NCBI GenBank assembly: GCA_014529675.2
Contig: CP076040.1
Coordinates: 3,119,894 to 3,183,893 of the forward strand
Reading direction: 5' to 3'
DNA from: Opitutia bacterium ISCC 52
GTDB taxonomy: Bacteria > Verrucomicrobiota > Verrucomicrobiia > Opitutales > UBA2995
Length of the DNA: 64,000 nt
The notes beneath the pieces were generated by a model. The model saw only the letters and a list, made by a program, of their open reading frames with translations, made no database searches and was not told the origin of the DNA. Both the position numbers and the translations under genes were made by a program. Of this stretch, positions 44,738 through 56,874 are shown one piece after another. Position 1 is the stretch's first letter; every line of letters starts with the position of its first letter.

Positions 44738-45633
44738 TCGTTAATCACCCAGTTAAAATCAACCCACAGAAGTCGATGGTCGCTTGCTTTTAAGGTATCA
44801 GAGCCTTCGTAAATGTGAGCCTGTTCACCTACGACTTCAGCCGGGAAATCAGGGCTCTTAAGAATGTAATCAATCCTGGAATAGCTATCTTCTTTTTTAT
44901 AAAAATGAGTCCATCGATCGCCTCTTGAGTCAAAAGCCTCTATGGCGGCTGCAACTCCCTGCTTACCTCGAAACTGCAATAACCGTACAGGTGCGGTCGA
45001 TTTGGTATCGTTCAGATCACCCAAAACTAAAGAGGGCAACTCATCCTTTTTTTGACGCTCAAGAATACGTTTCCGACATGCCAAGGCCTCGGACCTCCGA
45101 CGATCATTCGAGGAAGGGTCTTCTTTGAAATCGCTCCACTTACTTTTCAGATGTAGACCATACACCTTCCACTGGCGACCACCGGTTTCAAAAACAGCTT
45201 CAAGCATGCCACGCTTCACTGGTATCGTTTGTTCAAAATATTCAAACTCCAAATCGCTATGGGTTAGTACTTCCATGGGCTGAATACGACTCAGCAATGC
45301 TACGTGCCTTTCCTCATCAGAACCTTCGGCCACATACCTGTAAGAAAAATCCAATCCTTCTTCCTTCAGATCCGCTTGCAGTTCTCCCAAATAAGGACCC
45401 GATCCCATTTCCTGCAGAATCAAAACATCCGGTTGAACTTCGATAAGGATATTTCGCAAAGCCGTTTTCTCTTTTTCTGGCTTTGGAAATTGGGGACGAT
45501 AACGCCCATCCACCCATCGATCGACTTCCAGGTAATTCTGAACATTGTAAGTCGCAACCCGAAGAACCTCCGCTTGGAGAACTTCAGAGATCCCCATGAA
45601 TAGGAGAAGCAAGCCAAGCGACTTAAGCGGCAT
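44734..45633 (-). CDS. secreted endonuclease/exonuclease/phosphatase family protein
   Basis: The 299-residue protein has an N-terminal signal (LGLLLLFMGISEVLQA) and the EEP fold: VATYNVQNYL, VLILQEMGSG with the metal-binding Glu, YGLHLKSKWSDF, VLGDLNDTKST and ASDHRLLWVDF with the last Asp-His. It could be an exported nuclease or phosphatase; the substrate is unknown. It lies six bases after the protease gene. Confidence 0.88.
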   Translation of the reverse strand: MPLKSLGLLLLFMGISEVLQAEVLRVATYNVQNYLEVDRWVDGRYRPQFPKPEKEKTALRNILIEVQPDVLILQEMGSGPYLGELQADLKEEGLDFSYRYVAEGSDEERHVALLSRIQPMEVLTHSDLEFEYFEQTIPVKRGMLEAVFETGGRQWKVYGLHLKSKWSDFKEDPSSNDRRRSEALACRKRILERQKKDELPSLVLGDLNDTKSTAPVRLLQFRGKQGVAAAIEAFDSRGDRWTHFYKKEDSYSRIDYILKSPDFPAEVVGEQAHIYEGSDTLKASDHRLLWVDFNWVINE

Positions 45634-45639
45634 TTGAAA

Positions 45640-46887
<1,248 letters not shown>

Positions 46888-47000
46888 GATGGAAAACCGC
46901 CGTTGTAGGTGACGCCTGCCCACTAGGCAAGGTTTCAAATTCCCTTCCTGACACCCTGTTCCTACATTCGTTCTACATGCAAAAGAGTTGAAGGAATTCA

Positions 47001-47273
47001 TTGAAATACGCGGCAGAACCACCAAGTTTGGTTTTTGTGAGTAAATCTAAGAAGGAACAGTCATTTGAAGGAGCTCTCAAAGATCTCGAGGGAATCATTG
47101 AAAACCTGGAGACCGGTGAGGTTCCGTTGTCAGATCTGGTTGAACAATATGAGCAAGGAACAAAGCTCTTAAAAATTTGCCACGAACGGCTAAATGAAGC
47201 AGAACTGAAGATTGAAAAACTACGGGAAAAGTCCGACCAACCACTGTTCGAAAACTTTGACCCAGACGAGTAA
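47001..47273 (+). CDS. xseB: exodeoxyribonuclease VII small subunit
   Basis: XseB is the small subunit of the single-strand exonuclease. The core (SFEGALKDLEGIIENLETGE, LVEQYEQGTKLLKICHERL) is diagnostic. A TTG at 47001 has AAGGA just before it. A GTG at 47037 (VSKSKKEQ) fits family N-termini better but has no ribosome site, so the start is uncertain. The usual partner xseA is not in the window. It precedes dxs, a common order. Confidence 0.9.
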   Translation: MKYAAEPPSLVFVSKSKKEQSFEGALKDLEGIIENLETGEVPLSDLVEQYEQGTKLLKICHERLNEAELKIEKLREKSDQPLFENFDPDE

Positions 47274-47317
47274 GCACCCTTAGATCGACACTCATTCCCT
47301 CCTGTATCGTCCACCGA

Positions 47318-49255
47318 ATGTCCAATTCTCAAGAAAATCCATTATTGCCGACCATTAAGAGTCCGGCCGATGTAAAGGCACTTACGCCCGATCAATTGAG
47401 TCAACTGGCTCAGGAAATCAGGGACCAGATCATCGAAGTTACAGCAGTCAACGGTGGTCATATCGGCCCCAATCTGGGCGTAGTTGAGCTGACAATCATG
47501 CTCCACAGAGTCTTTAATAGTCCAAAAGATCCCTTTGTATTTGATGTAGCTCACCAAGGATACGTCCACAAATTACTCACTGGGCGCCAAGGTCCAGCAT
47601 TTGAAAAGCTTCGCAAAACGGGAGGCTTGAGCGGTTTCCTCAATCGAGCAGAAAGTGAATACGACAGCTACGGAGCCGGCCACGCAGGCACCGCCCTTTC
47701 CGCTGCACTGGGCATGGCAGCCGCACGAGACCAGGATGACGGCGACGAAAATGTGGTCGCCGTGATTGGAGATGCCACACTCACCTGTGGTATATCGCTC
47801 GAAGCACTTAACAATATTGTGCAATCCACCAAGAAAATGGTGGTCATTCTAAATGACAACGAATGGTCCATTGCCAAGAACGTGGGGGCTATCTCGAAAT
47901 ACCTCGGAGAATTAATCACCAATCCGACTTACAACCGTCTCCATAACGACCTAGAAGGTTTTCTGAAAAAAATTCCCGGGGGAGATTCGATTATCCAGCT
48001 CGGAGGGAAGATGAAAAAGGAGGCCAAAGATTTCTTTGTCCCCTCCTCTCTCTTTGAAAAACTAGGACTCCGTTATTTGGGTCCTATCGATGGTCACGAC
48101 TTTGAGCTCCTGGAAAAATATCTAAAGTTTGCCCAAACATCTCCGGAATCTGTAATTCTTCACGTAATTACTCAAAAGGGACGCGGTTATGATATCGCCA
48201 TCAAACAACCAGAACGCTTTCACGGAGCCAGCCCGTTTGATCCCGATACAGGAAAGCCACTTCCGTCAAAACCCGATACTCCTCCCAACTATCAGGATGT
48301 TTTCGGCAAACACCTGACCAAGCTGGCGAAAAGAGATAAAGATATTATCGCGATTACCGCAGCTATGCCGTCTGGGACTGGATTGAGTGTATTCCATGAC
48401 GAGTTGCCGGATCAGTTTTTCGATGTTGGAATTGCGGAAGAGCATGCAGTGCTGTTTGCCGCAGGTCTGGCTACAAAAGGCAAAAAGCCTGTCGTCGCCA
48501 TCTACTCAACGTTCCTACAACGCGCCTACGATCCAATCATTCACGACGTTTGCCTCCAAAAGTTGCCAGTCGTATTTACGATGGACCGTGCCGGTCTTTC
48601 ACCGAATGACGGACCCACCCACCACGGCTTATTTGATCTATCGTATCTGCGATGTGTGCCTGAAGCCGTAGTGATGCAACCAGCAAACGAGGATGAGCAA
48701 GTTGATATGCTTTATTCTGCAGTCGAATATAATCGTCCCGTATTCATCCGCTGGCCACGAGGTGCTGCTCAAGGAACACCGATTAAGAAAAATCCTGCAC
48801 TATTGGAGCTTGGAAAAGCGGAAGTTGTGAAATCCGGTGACGATGTTCAGTTTTGGGCACTGGGCCCCTGGGTAGCTGACTGCCAAGTGCTGGCCGATGA
48901 AATTTCAAAGGAGACCGGAATCACCATCGGAATAGTTAATGCACGCTTTGCCAAACCTCTGGATGAAGCTCTACTCACCGAACAAGCCTCAAAAAGCCGA
49001 CTAATTGTCACTTTTGAAGACAACGTAGTCCAAGGTGGTTTTGGTAGCGGAGTTCTTGAATTTGTCAGCGACTACAGCCTGGAAACGTCCGTTTTAAGAA
49101 TCGGCTGGCCTGATCAGTTCGTTGAGCATGGCTCCTCGGTTGATCAACTCCGCTTGGAAAATGAGTTAAGCAATGAGGCGATTAAAGAGCGTATAATGGC
49201 CAAATTACGCCCCATTTTCGGTTTAGCGACTCATAAACAGCTGCCACAGGTCTAA
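47318..49255 (+). CDS. dxs: 1-deoxy-D-xylulose-5-phosphate synthase
   Basis: Dxs condenses pyruvate and glyceraldehyde 3-phosphate, the first step of the MEP isoprenoid pathway. The 645-residue protein has GGHIGPNLGVVELTI, the thiamin diphosphate motif GDATLTCGISLEALNN, FDVGIAEEHAV with the catalytic Glu and MDRAGLSPNDGPTHHG. The motif at the first position reads GDATLTCG where many Dxs have GDGAMTAG, a divergence that should be noted. It works with ispA in the same window. Confidence 0.92.
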   Translation: MSNSQENPLLPTIKSPADVKALTPDQLSQLAQEIRDQIIEVTAVNGGHIGPNLGVVELTIMLHRVFNSPKDPFVFDVAHQGYVHKLLTGRQGPAFEKLRKTGGLSGFLNRAESEYDSYGAGHAGTALSAALGMAAARDQDDGDENVVAVIGDATLTCGISLEALNNIVQSTKKMVVILNDNEWSIAKNVGAISKYLGELITNPTYNRLHNDLEGFLKKIPGGDSIIQLGGKMKKEAKDFFVPSSLFEKLGLRYLGPIDGHDFELLEKYLKFAQTSPESVILHVITQKGRGYDIAIKQPERFHGASPFDPDTGKPLPSKPDTPPNYQDVFGKHLTKLAKRDKDIIAITAAMPSGTGLSVFHDELPDQFFDVGIAEEHAVLFAAGLATKGKKPVVAIYSTFLQRAYDPIIHDVCLQKLPVVFTMDRAGLSPNDGPTHHGLFDLSYLRCVPEAVVMQPANEDEQVDMLYSAVEYNRPVFIRWPRGAAQGTPIKKNPALLELGKAEVVKSGDDVQFWALGPWVADCQVLADEISKETGITIGIVNARFAKPLDEALLTEQASKSRLIVTFEDNVVQGGFGSGVLEFVSDYSLETSVLRIGWPDQFVEHGSSVDQLRLENELSNEAIKERIMAKLRPIFGLATHKQLPQV

Positions 49256-49348
49256 AGGGAATACCCTAAGGGTAATTCAGATATACTGTATTTTTGACGA
49301 TGCAGATTTTAGTGTTCTTTTATCTGTAATTTGTAATTGTCAGAAAAC

Positions 49349-49375
49349 GTATTCAAATGTACAAATAAAGAATAC
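49349..49375. promoter_or_regulatory. palindromic operator candidate before the XRE gene
   Basis: GTATTC (49349-49354) and GAATAC (49370-49375) are inverted, with a TGTACA palindrome (49358-49363) between them, in an AT-rich upstream region. The XRE-type regulator that follows may bind here, which would suggest self-regulation. Confidence 0.35.
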
Positions 49376-49441
49376 ATTCCTATATCACTTAATGTGAGTG
49401 GGTTACCTAATATATACTGGGAAATATAAACTGCACCGTAA

Positions 49442-49903
49442 ATGAGTCTATTCTCTACTCGTCTGCGCATCATTCTCGAAAAGAATCGTATCAATCAGGT
49501 TGAGTTGGCCAAGCGCACCAACTTAACGCCCTCGCAAGTACACAATTATCTCCATCAGAACTTTCGAGCTATCACAAAAGATCATTTGGCTGCTATTATC
49601 CAAGAATGTTCGGAAGATATCGCAGAAAGAGCTGAATTGGCAAAGTGCTACTTATTAGATGTAATACCTGATTCTGTTCGTAATTATCTCGAAATTACGC
49701 CGCTTGAAAAACCGAACAAAAATGATGATTGGTTTTTTGAGATGGAGCGACTTCCTGCTGGTTTTAAGCAGGAATTTGAAAAGCTCTACAAAATGTGTGC
49801 CGAATCTGCTCAAGCGAGGGACTTCACGAAGGACTTCACTTCGAGCTTGGCCGTTCTACAAAATAAGCCCCAATATCTACCCAATAGAAAGGTAAAGGGC
49901 TAA
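49442..49903 (+). CDS. XRE-family helix-turn-helix regulator
   Basis: The 153-residue protein begins with a helix-turn-helix (about residues 5-60: NRINQVELAKRTNLTPSQVHNYL) typical of XRE regulators. The C-terminal half is helical and acidic with no recognised ligand domain. The gene is isolated, with a long AT-rich upstream region and its own terminator. What it controls is unknown. Confidence 0.85.
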   Translation: MSLFSTRLRIILEKNRINQVELAKRTNLTPSQVHNYLHQNFRAITKDHLAAIIQECSEDIAERAELAKCYLLDVIPDSVRNYLEITPLEKPNKNDDWFFEMERLPAGFKQEFEKLYKMCAESAQARDFTKDFTSSLAVLQNKPQYLPNRKVKG

Positions 49904-49921
49904 CCTAAGATCTATTTTGTC

Positions 49922-49958
49922 AAAAAGCGGTGTGGCTTAGTAGTCACTCCGTTTTTTT
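49922..49958 (+). terminator. probable terminator after the XRE gene
   Basis: An imperfect stem (GCGGTGTG and CACTCCG strands) is followed by seven T at 49952-49958. It lies 18 bases after the stop. Confidence 0.55.
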
Positions 49959-50036
49959 GCCCAAAAACAATCAGAGCGAAGGATTGCATTTGGCGATGGT
50001 ATGGATTTTGTGGGAAATCATTCGCTCAATCTATAA

Positions 50037-50969
<933 letters not shown>

Positions 50970-51021
50970 ATAACAATTTGTTTGGCATAAGGATTATAGC
51001 GTCCTTTCCTGACTCGCTACC

Positions 51022-52065
51022 ATGAAGCAAGCAAACAGCATGAACTACCGGCAACGATTTCTAGCAGCGGCCCATTGCCAAACCGTGGATCGCACTCCCG
51101 TGTGGCTTATGCGGCAAGCAGGTCGATCTCTACCTGAGTATAGAGCTTTGAAGGAGAAATACTCTTTCCTCGAGCTTGCCCAGACTCCCGAGCTCGCGGT
51201 TGAAGTGACCCTTCAGCCCATTCAAAGATTCGATTATGATGCGGCCATCCTGTTTAGCGACATTTTGGTCATTCCAGAAGCCATGGGACAACCCTACTCC
51301 TTTCGAGAAAAGGGTGGTATTCAAATGGAGTTCGCTATCCAAAACCGGGCCGACATTCAAAAGCTCTCCTCGGAGTCGGTCATAGATCGATTGGATTATG
51401 TCAGAAAAGCGCTTGAACTATTGCGCAAAGAGCTTTCCGACGAACGAGCGCTACTCGGATTTGCGGGATCACCATGGACCTTGGGAACCTATATGATCGA
51501 GGGAGGCTCCTCCAATGATTATCAATTGGTGCTGGATCTGTTTAACCATAACCGAGCGGATTTTGAACTGCTCATGGAAAAAGTAACGGACGCCTTAGTC
51601 GCCTATTTCAAAATGCAAATTGAGGCCGGAGTAGATGCGGTCCAGCTATTCGATTCATGGGGTGGCATCCTGAAAGGGAAGTATTATCATGAAGGATCTC
51701 TCAAATGGATGAGAAAAATCATCGATGCCATAAAAGATGATATCCCGGTAATTCTATTTGCAAAAGGCTGTGCAGACGAAATGACAGCCCTGTGCGATAC
51801 AGGCGCTCAAATCATTGGTCTAGACTGGACCGTAGACATTGGCGCTATGGGAAAAACCATCCCGGCAAACATCGCCATACAAGGAAACCTGGATCCCATG
51901 ATCCTAAATAGCTCACCCGATAAAACACGGATCGAGGCACAAAAAATCCTGGATGGAATGAGAGATCGCCCCGGCCACATTTTTAATTTGGGGCATGGGA
52001 TTGATAAAGACGCAAAGTTGGATTGTGTAGAAGCTCTCCTGGACACGATTCGAAATCCATCATGA
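51022..52065 (+). CDS. hemE: uroporphyrinogen decarboxylase
   Basis: HemE removes four carboxyls from uroporphyrinogen III. The 347-residue protein shows the family signature (TPVWLMRQAGRSLPEY), the catalytic Asp region (AAILFSDILVIPEAMG), GFAGSPWTLGTYMIEGG and FNLGHGI near the end. It overlaps hemN by ATGA (52062-52065). An internal ATG six codons in is an alternative start. Confidence 0.97.
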   Translation: MKQANSMNYRQRFLAAAHCQTVDRTPVWLMRQAGRSLPEYRALKEKYSFLELAQTPELAVEVTLQPIQRFDYDAAILFSDILVIPEAMGQPYSFREKGGIQMEFAIQNRADIQKLSSESVIDRLDYVRKALELLRKELSDERALLGFAGSPWTLGTYMIEGGSSNDYQLVLDLFNHNRADFELLMEKVTDALVAYFKMQIEAGVDAVQLFDSWGGILKGKYYHEGSLKWMRKIIDAIKDDIPVILFAKGCADEMTALCDTGAQIIGLDWTVDIGAMGKTIPANIAIQGNLDPMILNSSPDKTRIEAQKILDGMRDRPGHIFNLGHGIDKDAKLDCVEALLDTIRNPS

Positions 52066-53468
52066 ACACTCTGGAAGTAAATCTCGACCTCATCCAACAA
52101 TACAACGAAGCCGGGCCAAGATATACCTCCTACCCTCCTGCAAATATTTTTTCTGACTCATTCGACAGGAATGATCTGAAAAGCAGTATTGAAGCATCCA
52201 ATACCGAAGATCGTCCACTCTCGCTCTACTTTCACCTCCCCTTCTGCCATAGTCTTTGCTGGTTTTGTGGATGTAACAAAATCATAACCCATAATCCAGA
52301 AGCAGCAGACGAGTATCTCGATTACCTTGAGAAGGAAATCAAACTCCGCTCTGAGGAGATCTCTCAAGAAAGAAAAGTCGTTCAACTGCACTACGGCGGT
52401 GGCACCCCCACCTTTTTCAATGGTGATCAACTCGCAAGGCTTTGGTCACTCATTGAAAGCAATTTTAACTTCTCGGACGATGCAGAACTCAGCATCGAGA
52501 TTGACCCGAGAACGATGCAGGCCAGTCAACCAGAGCTCCTATTCAAACAGGGCTTTCGCCGTGCTTCACTTGGCATCCAGGATTTTAATCCACAAGTCCA
52601 AAAAGCCGTTCACAGAATTCAACCCGAGGAGATGACTCGCTCTACGGTGGATCAGCTAAGAGATGCGGGATTCACCTCTATCAACGTCGATCTCATTTAT
52701 GGGCTGCCCTACCAAACGGCCAAGAGCTTTGAAGAAACTTTGAGCCGGGCTCTTGCTCTCAATCCTGATCGTTTCGCAATTTTCAACTATGCCCATGTGC
52801 CCTGGATAGTACCGGCACAACGAATTATCAAAGAAGATACCCTTCCAGCACCTGCCACCAAACTGGCCATGCTGAAGCTCATCACTGAAACACTTACCAG
52901 GGAGTCTTATCATTACATTGGTTTGGATCACTTCGCCCGGGAGGAAGATGAACTTTCTGTTGCACAGAAAAGACGTACCCTTCAGCGAAACTTCCAAGGT
53001 TATAGCACCTATGCGGGCGTAGACATTCAGGCATATGGTGTAAGCTCTATCTCACAGAACAAAACGGCCTATTTTCAAAATGAGAAAGACATCAATGTCT
53101 GGAAGGAACGTTTAGACAAAGGAGACACTCCAACCGCAAAGGCCTATGTCCTTACCAAGGATGACGAGATCCGACGCTACGTTATCCTGGAGTTAATGTG
53201 TAACTTATTCCTGGATCTAGACCAAGTAAACGAATTGTTTTCCATCGAGTTCAACGATTACTTCGCAGACGAGCTGAACGCCCTATCCTCCATGGAGCAA
53301 GACGGTCTCGTTCAGGTGACAAATAACAGTATTGAGATCACTGATACGGGCCGCCTACTCATACGCAACATTGCCATGCGTTTCGATGCCTTCCACAAAG
53401 GTGCTCAGGGTCGTTTCTCGAAAACGATATATGAGCCTGCTTCAATACCCAGGGTTGACGACTACTGA
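52062..53468 (+). CDS. hemN: oxygen-independent coproporphyrinogen III oxidase
   Basis: This 468-residue radical SAM enzyme makes protoporphyrinogen without oxygen. YFHLPFCHSLCWFCGCNKI has the CxxxCxxC cluster motif plus the extra Cys typical of true HemN. RYTSYPPA at the N-terminus and RRASLGIQDFNPQVQ fit as well. I chose the ATG at 52062, which overlaps the hemE stop. With hemF it gives both oxygen-dependent and independent routes. The 3' end overlaps the convergent Ser/Arg-rich gene by 27 bases. Confidence 0.96.
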   Translation: MNTLEVNLDLIQQYNEAGPRYTSYPPANIFSDSFDRNDLKSSIEASNTEDRPLSLYFHLPFCHSLCWFCGCNKIITHNPEAADEYLDYLEKEIKLRSEEISQERKVVQLHYGGGTPTFFNGDQLARLWSLIESNFNFSDDAELSIEIDPRTMQASQPELLFKQGFRRASLGIQDFNPQVQKAVHRIQPEEMTRSTVDQLRDAGFTSINVDLIYGLPYQTAKSFEETLSRALALNPDRFAIFNYAHVPWIVPAQRIIKEDTLPAPATKLAMLKLITETLTRESYHYIGLDHFAREEDELSVAQKRRTLQRNFQGYSTYAGVDIQAYGVSSISQNKTAYFQNEKDINVWKERLDKGDTPTAKAYVLTKDDEIRRYVILELMCNLFLDLDQVNELFSIEFNDYFADELNALSSMEQDGLVQVTNNSIEITDTGRLLIRNIAMRFDAFHKGAQGRFSKTIYEPASIPRVDDY

Positions 53469-55442
53469 GCTCACGCGATTCACGAAAGGGACAAGACTGG
53501 TATCTACAGTCATGTTTGGAACACTATTGCGGATCGCAATTCCATCTCCTCTAAACTCCCGATCACAATAGACAAAGACCTCAGTGTTTCCCTCGATCAG
53601 AATGGAGGCGACACAATCATTCCAGGTTCCAGCCAATCCTTTGGACAAACTCAATAGATCCACATGAACATCTCCAGGTGTGAGAATGATTTGATTCCCT
53701 TTATAGTTGGGTTGATCGTATAGAATCACTCTTGCCTGCGGAGCATGCATCCCAGTATTCACAGGAGCATTTGCAGGGGCTAAAGGTGCGCTTTCGGTTC
53801 CTGGAGCTAAATAAGCGGATGTGGAAGGAGGCTCCTGATAAGGCGAAGACTCCAAAAGGTGACTGTTTAATAAGTAATCCCTAGAGCCAGGTCTGTGATC
53901 TACCTCATGGATGATTCCTGGCAGAACTTCAATGGATGAAATCTCATCGTTGAACTCCCTCAAGTACCCATCGCGATTAAAGTCTATATGACTTCCGTGC
54001 AGATAAATGTAATCTCCCCCAAAGTCTGAATCTATATAGAGAATCACCGTAACTTCTCCATAAATTTTGATCGAAGAGAAGCGGTCATTGAACGATTTAT
54101 AATTCCCAAACCGTATGTCCTTCAGATTGTAAATCGCTTCACCCGCATACACCTGCAGGGACTCACCTCGAAAACCAGAATGTTCATACAACTCTACATA
54201 GGGCTCGGAACTTTTGTAGGTCGTGTAGTTTCCGTAAGCGTAATTGTCGTAAACAGTGTTGGTGACTCCAGCGCTCAGAATGATGGTTGAGAATAATCCA
54301 GGTGAATAATACCGGCGCTTGTAGTAGCTGTCGTGGTAAAGCCGGTCGTAGAAGGGACAATATGCACCACGCAGAAAGCGATCGTGATTATAATGCCGAG
54401 AGCCTTTATAACGATGGAAATCAAATACGTAGCGACTGTGATACCCGCTATGAATGACCTTATTACGGTCATGGTTATTGTTGCGACTATGGGTATATCG
54501 ATCATTTGAATTATTTCCATAATTCCGATTATGAGTCGTGTGATTATTACCATCGCGACTGTAACTTCTTCCTGAAGTGCTCTGATCTCGGTTACGGTTT
54601 ACGGATGAAGAACTTCTATTTAGATCACCGCGAGTAGAGGTGGTCGCGTCCCTTCGATCATTGCGATCAAGAGCATTGGAACTAGTTCGACTCCGATCGT
54701 AGATGTTCGGAGTAACAACAGAGTTAGTACGTGTCCGACTACTGTAACTTGAGCTCGAACGCCTGTCATTGCTTCGGACATACGGGTTAGAGCTGTTTGA
54801 ACTGCGGCTACGGTCGAAACTATTAGATCCAGTACTCGAACTACTCCGATTGTATGTGGTGGAGGGAACCGTGCTACGCGTTCGACTACTCGTACTTGGC
54901 GTGCTGGAACTTCGACTTCGGTTCAATGCGCTTGAGCTAGTCGGATTTTGAGTCCGCCTATAAGAATTCGAAGAACTTGGACTACGATTGGAAGTACTCG
55001 GCCGAGTCACGGTCGAATTACGGCTGGAACTGGAAGAACTAGGGCTGGTGTTGCGACGATAGGAGCTTGATGAACTACTGGAACTCCGATCATAAGAACT
55101 GGGGCTACTGGATCGACTTCGACTCACAGCACTTGAATTACTACTGCTCCTGGTCGTCGGACGGACAGAACTACTGCTGCGAGACGAAGCAGTTGGACTT
55201 TGGCTTCGGGAAGGCGAAGTGCGAGTCACACTTGAACTTCTGGACGTGGAGGAAGACGTGTTGCTTCTCGATTTCATCTGCTGCAACCGGTCGCCATAGC
55301 GGCTCGATTGACTGGAGCGGTTGTTTTGAGAAATGGGCTTGGTTTTCGGCGGAGTTTTATCCTCTCCATTGATGGGGCCGACTGCTATTAAAACCAAGCA
55401 AGCGTAGGAGGAGGCGCGAATCAGCTGTGATCGAATGCTCAT
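53442..55442 (-). CDS. secreted Ser/Arg-rich protein with two beta/gamma-crystallin domains
   Basis: The 666-residue protein has a signal peptide (YACLVLIAVGPINGE), then about 300 residues made mostly of Ser, Arg, Thr and Asn, with many SRSS and RSSS runs, giving a strongly basic disordered region. A His/Tyr/Arg-rich stretch (about 330-400) follows. Two beta/gamma-crystallin domains end it (about 415-500, YEHSGFRGESLQVYAG; about 569-666, ILYDQPNYKGNQIILTPG), each with Greek-key tyrosine corners; bacterial members often bind calcium. Its role may be cell-surface or matrix binding of anionic polymers. That function is inference. Confidence 0.8.
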   Translation of the reverse strand: MSIRSQLIRASSYACLVLIAVGPINGEDKTPPKTKPISQNNRSSQSSRYGDRLQQMKSRSNTSSSTSRSSSVTRTSPSRSQSPTASSRSSSSVRPTTRSSSNSSAVSRSRSSSPSSYDRSSSSSSSSYRRNTSPSSSSSSRNSTVTRPSTSNRSPSSSNSYRRTQNPTSSSALNRSRSSSTPSTSSRTRSTVPSTTYNRSSSSTGSNSFDRSRSSNSSNPYVRSNDRRSSSSYSSRTRTNSVVTPNIYDRSRTSSNALDRNDRRDATTSTRGDLNRSSSSVNRNRDQSTSGRSYSRDGNNHTTHNRNYGNNSNDRYTHSRNNNHDRNKVIHSGYHSRYVFDFHRYKGSRHYNHDRFLRGAYCPFYDRLYHDSYYKRRYYSPGLFSTIILSAGVTNTVYDNYAYGNYTTYKSSEPYVELYEHSGFRGESLQVYAGEAIYNLKDIRFGNYKSFNDRFSSIKIYGEVTVILYIDSDFGGDYIYLHGSHIDFNRDGYLREFNDEISSIEVLPGIIHEVDHRPGSRDYLLNSHLLESSPYQEPPSTSAYLAPGTESAPLAPANAPVNTGMHAPQARVILYDQPNYKGNQIILTPGDVHVDLLSLSKGLAGTWNDCVASILIEGNTEVFVYCDREFRGDGIAIRNSVPNMTVDTSLVPFVNRVSSVVVNPGY

Positions 55443-55531
55443 GACATGTGGGGTGCGGGTTACTTGGAAGATATGAATTTAAACCCTTTCAGTGCTGAAA
55501 TGTTTCAAACTTGGATGAAAAACTACCGCTT

Positions 55532-56785
55532 CTATCTATAATAGTCAATCAAGCCTTCTAGGATTCCCTCAGCGTATTCGCTGGTAAGGCTCATTCTCAT
55601 CTCCCCGCCAATATCTCTTACTCCTTTATAATCATCGAGTTGAACACGATCATATGCGACCCTGGAATTGGTGCAATAAGCCTCCAAAAAAACGACCGGG
55701 CCATCATAAAGACGGTTTGCTAACAAATTCCTGGCCCAAACCGCAGGATTATGACCCTGCTTGGAGGCATTTTTACCACCATAACTGAATGCAGGAAGCC
55801 CTGTTTTCTTGAGCAATGAGGCTGCAATCGCATCGCTTAAAGGAATCTCCTGCTCGTGATTGCGGGTCAGGAGCTTCTTAAAGAGCTGGAATCTCACATC
55901 ATCCAGAGCAAGCTCAGCGGCCATATAGGTCCCATTTACAAGGACATGCACATGGTTATCTTCAGGATGGACCTGCCGAGTAGATTCCTTCCAAGGAGAG
56001 ACATTGAAATGCACCGCTAAGGTGAGATCGGGACGGATCTTATCGTTTATAAGGTCTGCACGAGCCTGGATTTCGCTTACTCGGTAAAACAACATCTCCA
56101 TACGCTCCTGAACCCGTTGTTTGAACCATTCAGTTTCCCAGGGGGTCACTTGAGATGAAAACCCATTTTTCTCCATCCAGAATTGTTGCTCAATCGCCAC
56201 CGCTTCATGGTAGAAATCCTCAGGGCGAGAATCCGTGACCGGCTAATTTTCCTGTCGAAGTAATAACGGATTGACTCCCATGGACTTAAGTCGAGATTCT
56301 AATTTTTTCGCAACGGCTAGTGTCAAATCACCTTCCTTCACCGGCGCATCCGAACCCATTTGAAAGTGACGACCCTCAATCTCCGAGAAGTCTCCACCAA
56401 TATGACCAGGATCTATAGCAATCACGAGCCCATCCAGCGGTGAGCTGTCAGGGCGTTGCTCAAGTGTCGATTCTTCAACCAGATCTCGCCAAGCCAGAAA
56501 ATCGACACGGTACATATCATCTGGACGATGACTGTCTTTACGGACCTGAGCGTAGCCAGGGAATACCTGGATCAACTCCTCATCAAAACCATAGGGCAGA
56601 TAAATCGTTTCCAGGGATTCAACGAATTCTTCACGAGTCATGGTTCGTTGGTAAGGATCAAGAGAGTCCCAATCCGGTTCTTTACCCAGCATACCAAGGT
56701 GATAGCCCCAAGCACCTGACGTTAAGGCGCAAGTAACCAGTGTAAGAGAAAGCGTAATTCTTCCAATGACGTATAGTATGGGCAC
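55532..56785 (-). pseudogene. N-acetylmuramoyl-L-alanine amidase-like protein interrupted by one in-frame TAG
   Basis: Two minus frames (56785-56243, 180 residues, and 56200-55532) are in the same frame, separated by TAG at 56243-56245. The first part has a signal helix and LVIAIDPGHIGGDF, the zinc His motif of amidase_3, then LRQEN before the stop. Reading on gives PVTDSRPEDFYHEAVAIEQQF, and PDLTLAVHFNVSPW with the second His about residue 256. Total about 417 residues. Without read-through the zinc site is incomplete. A nonsense mutation, read-through or a sequence error are possible. Confidence 0.78.
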
Positions 56786-56874
56786 TCAGGAAACGTGCCC
56801 GGGATCAAACGACCTCTGCAATTTATTAATTACGAAAATGGAAAGTTTATTTTGCTACCTGATCTTGGATTGCC

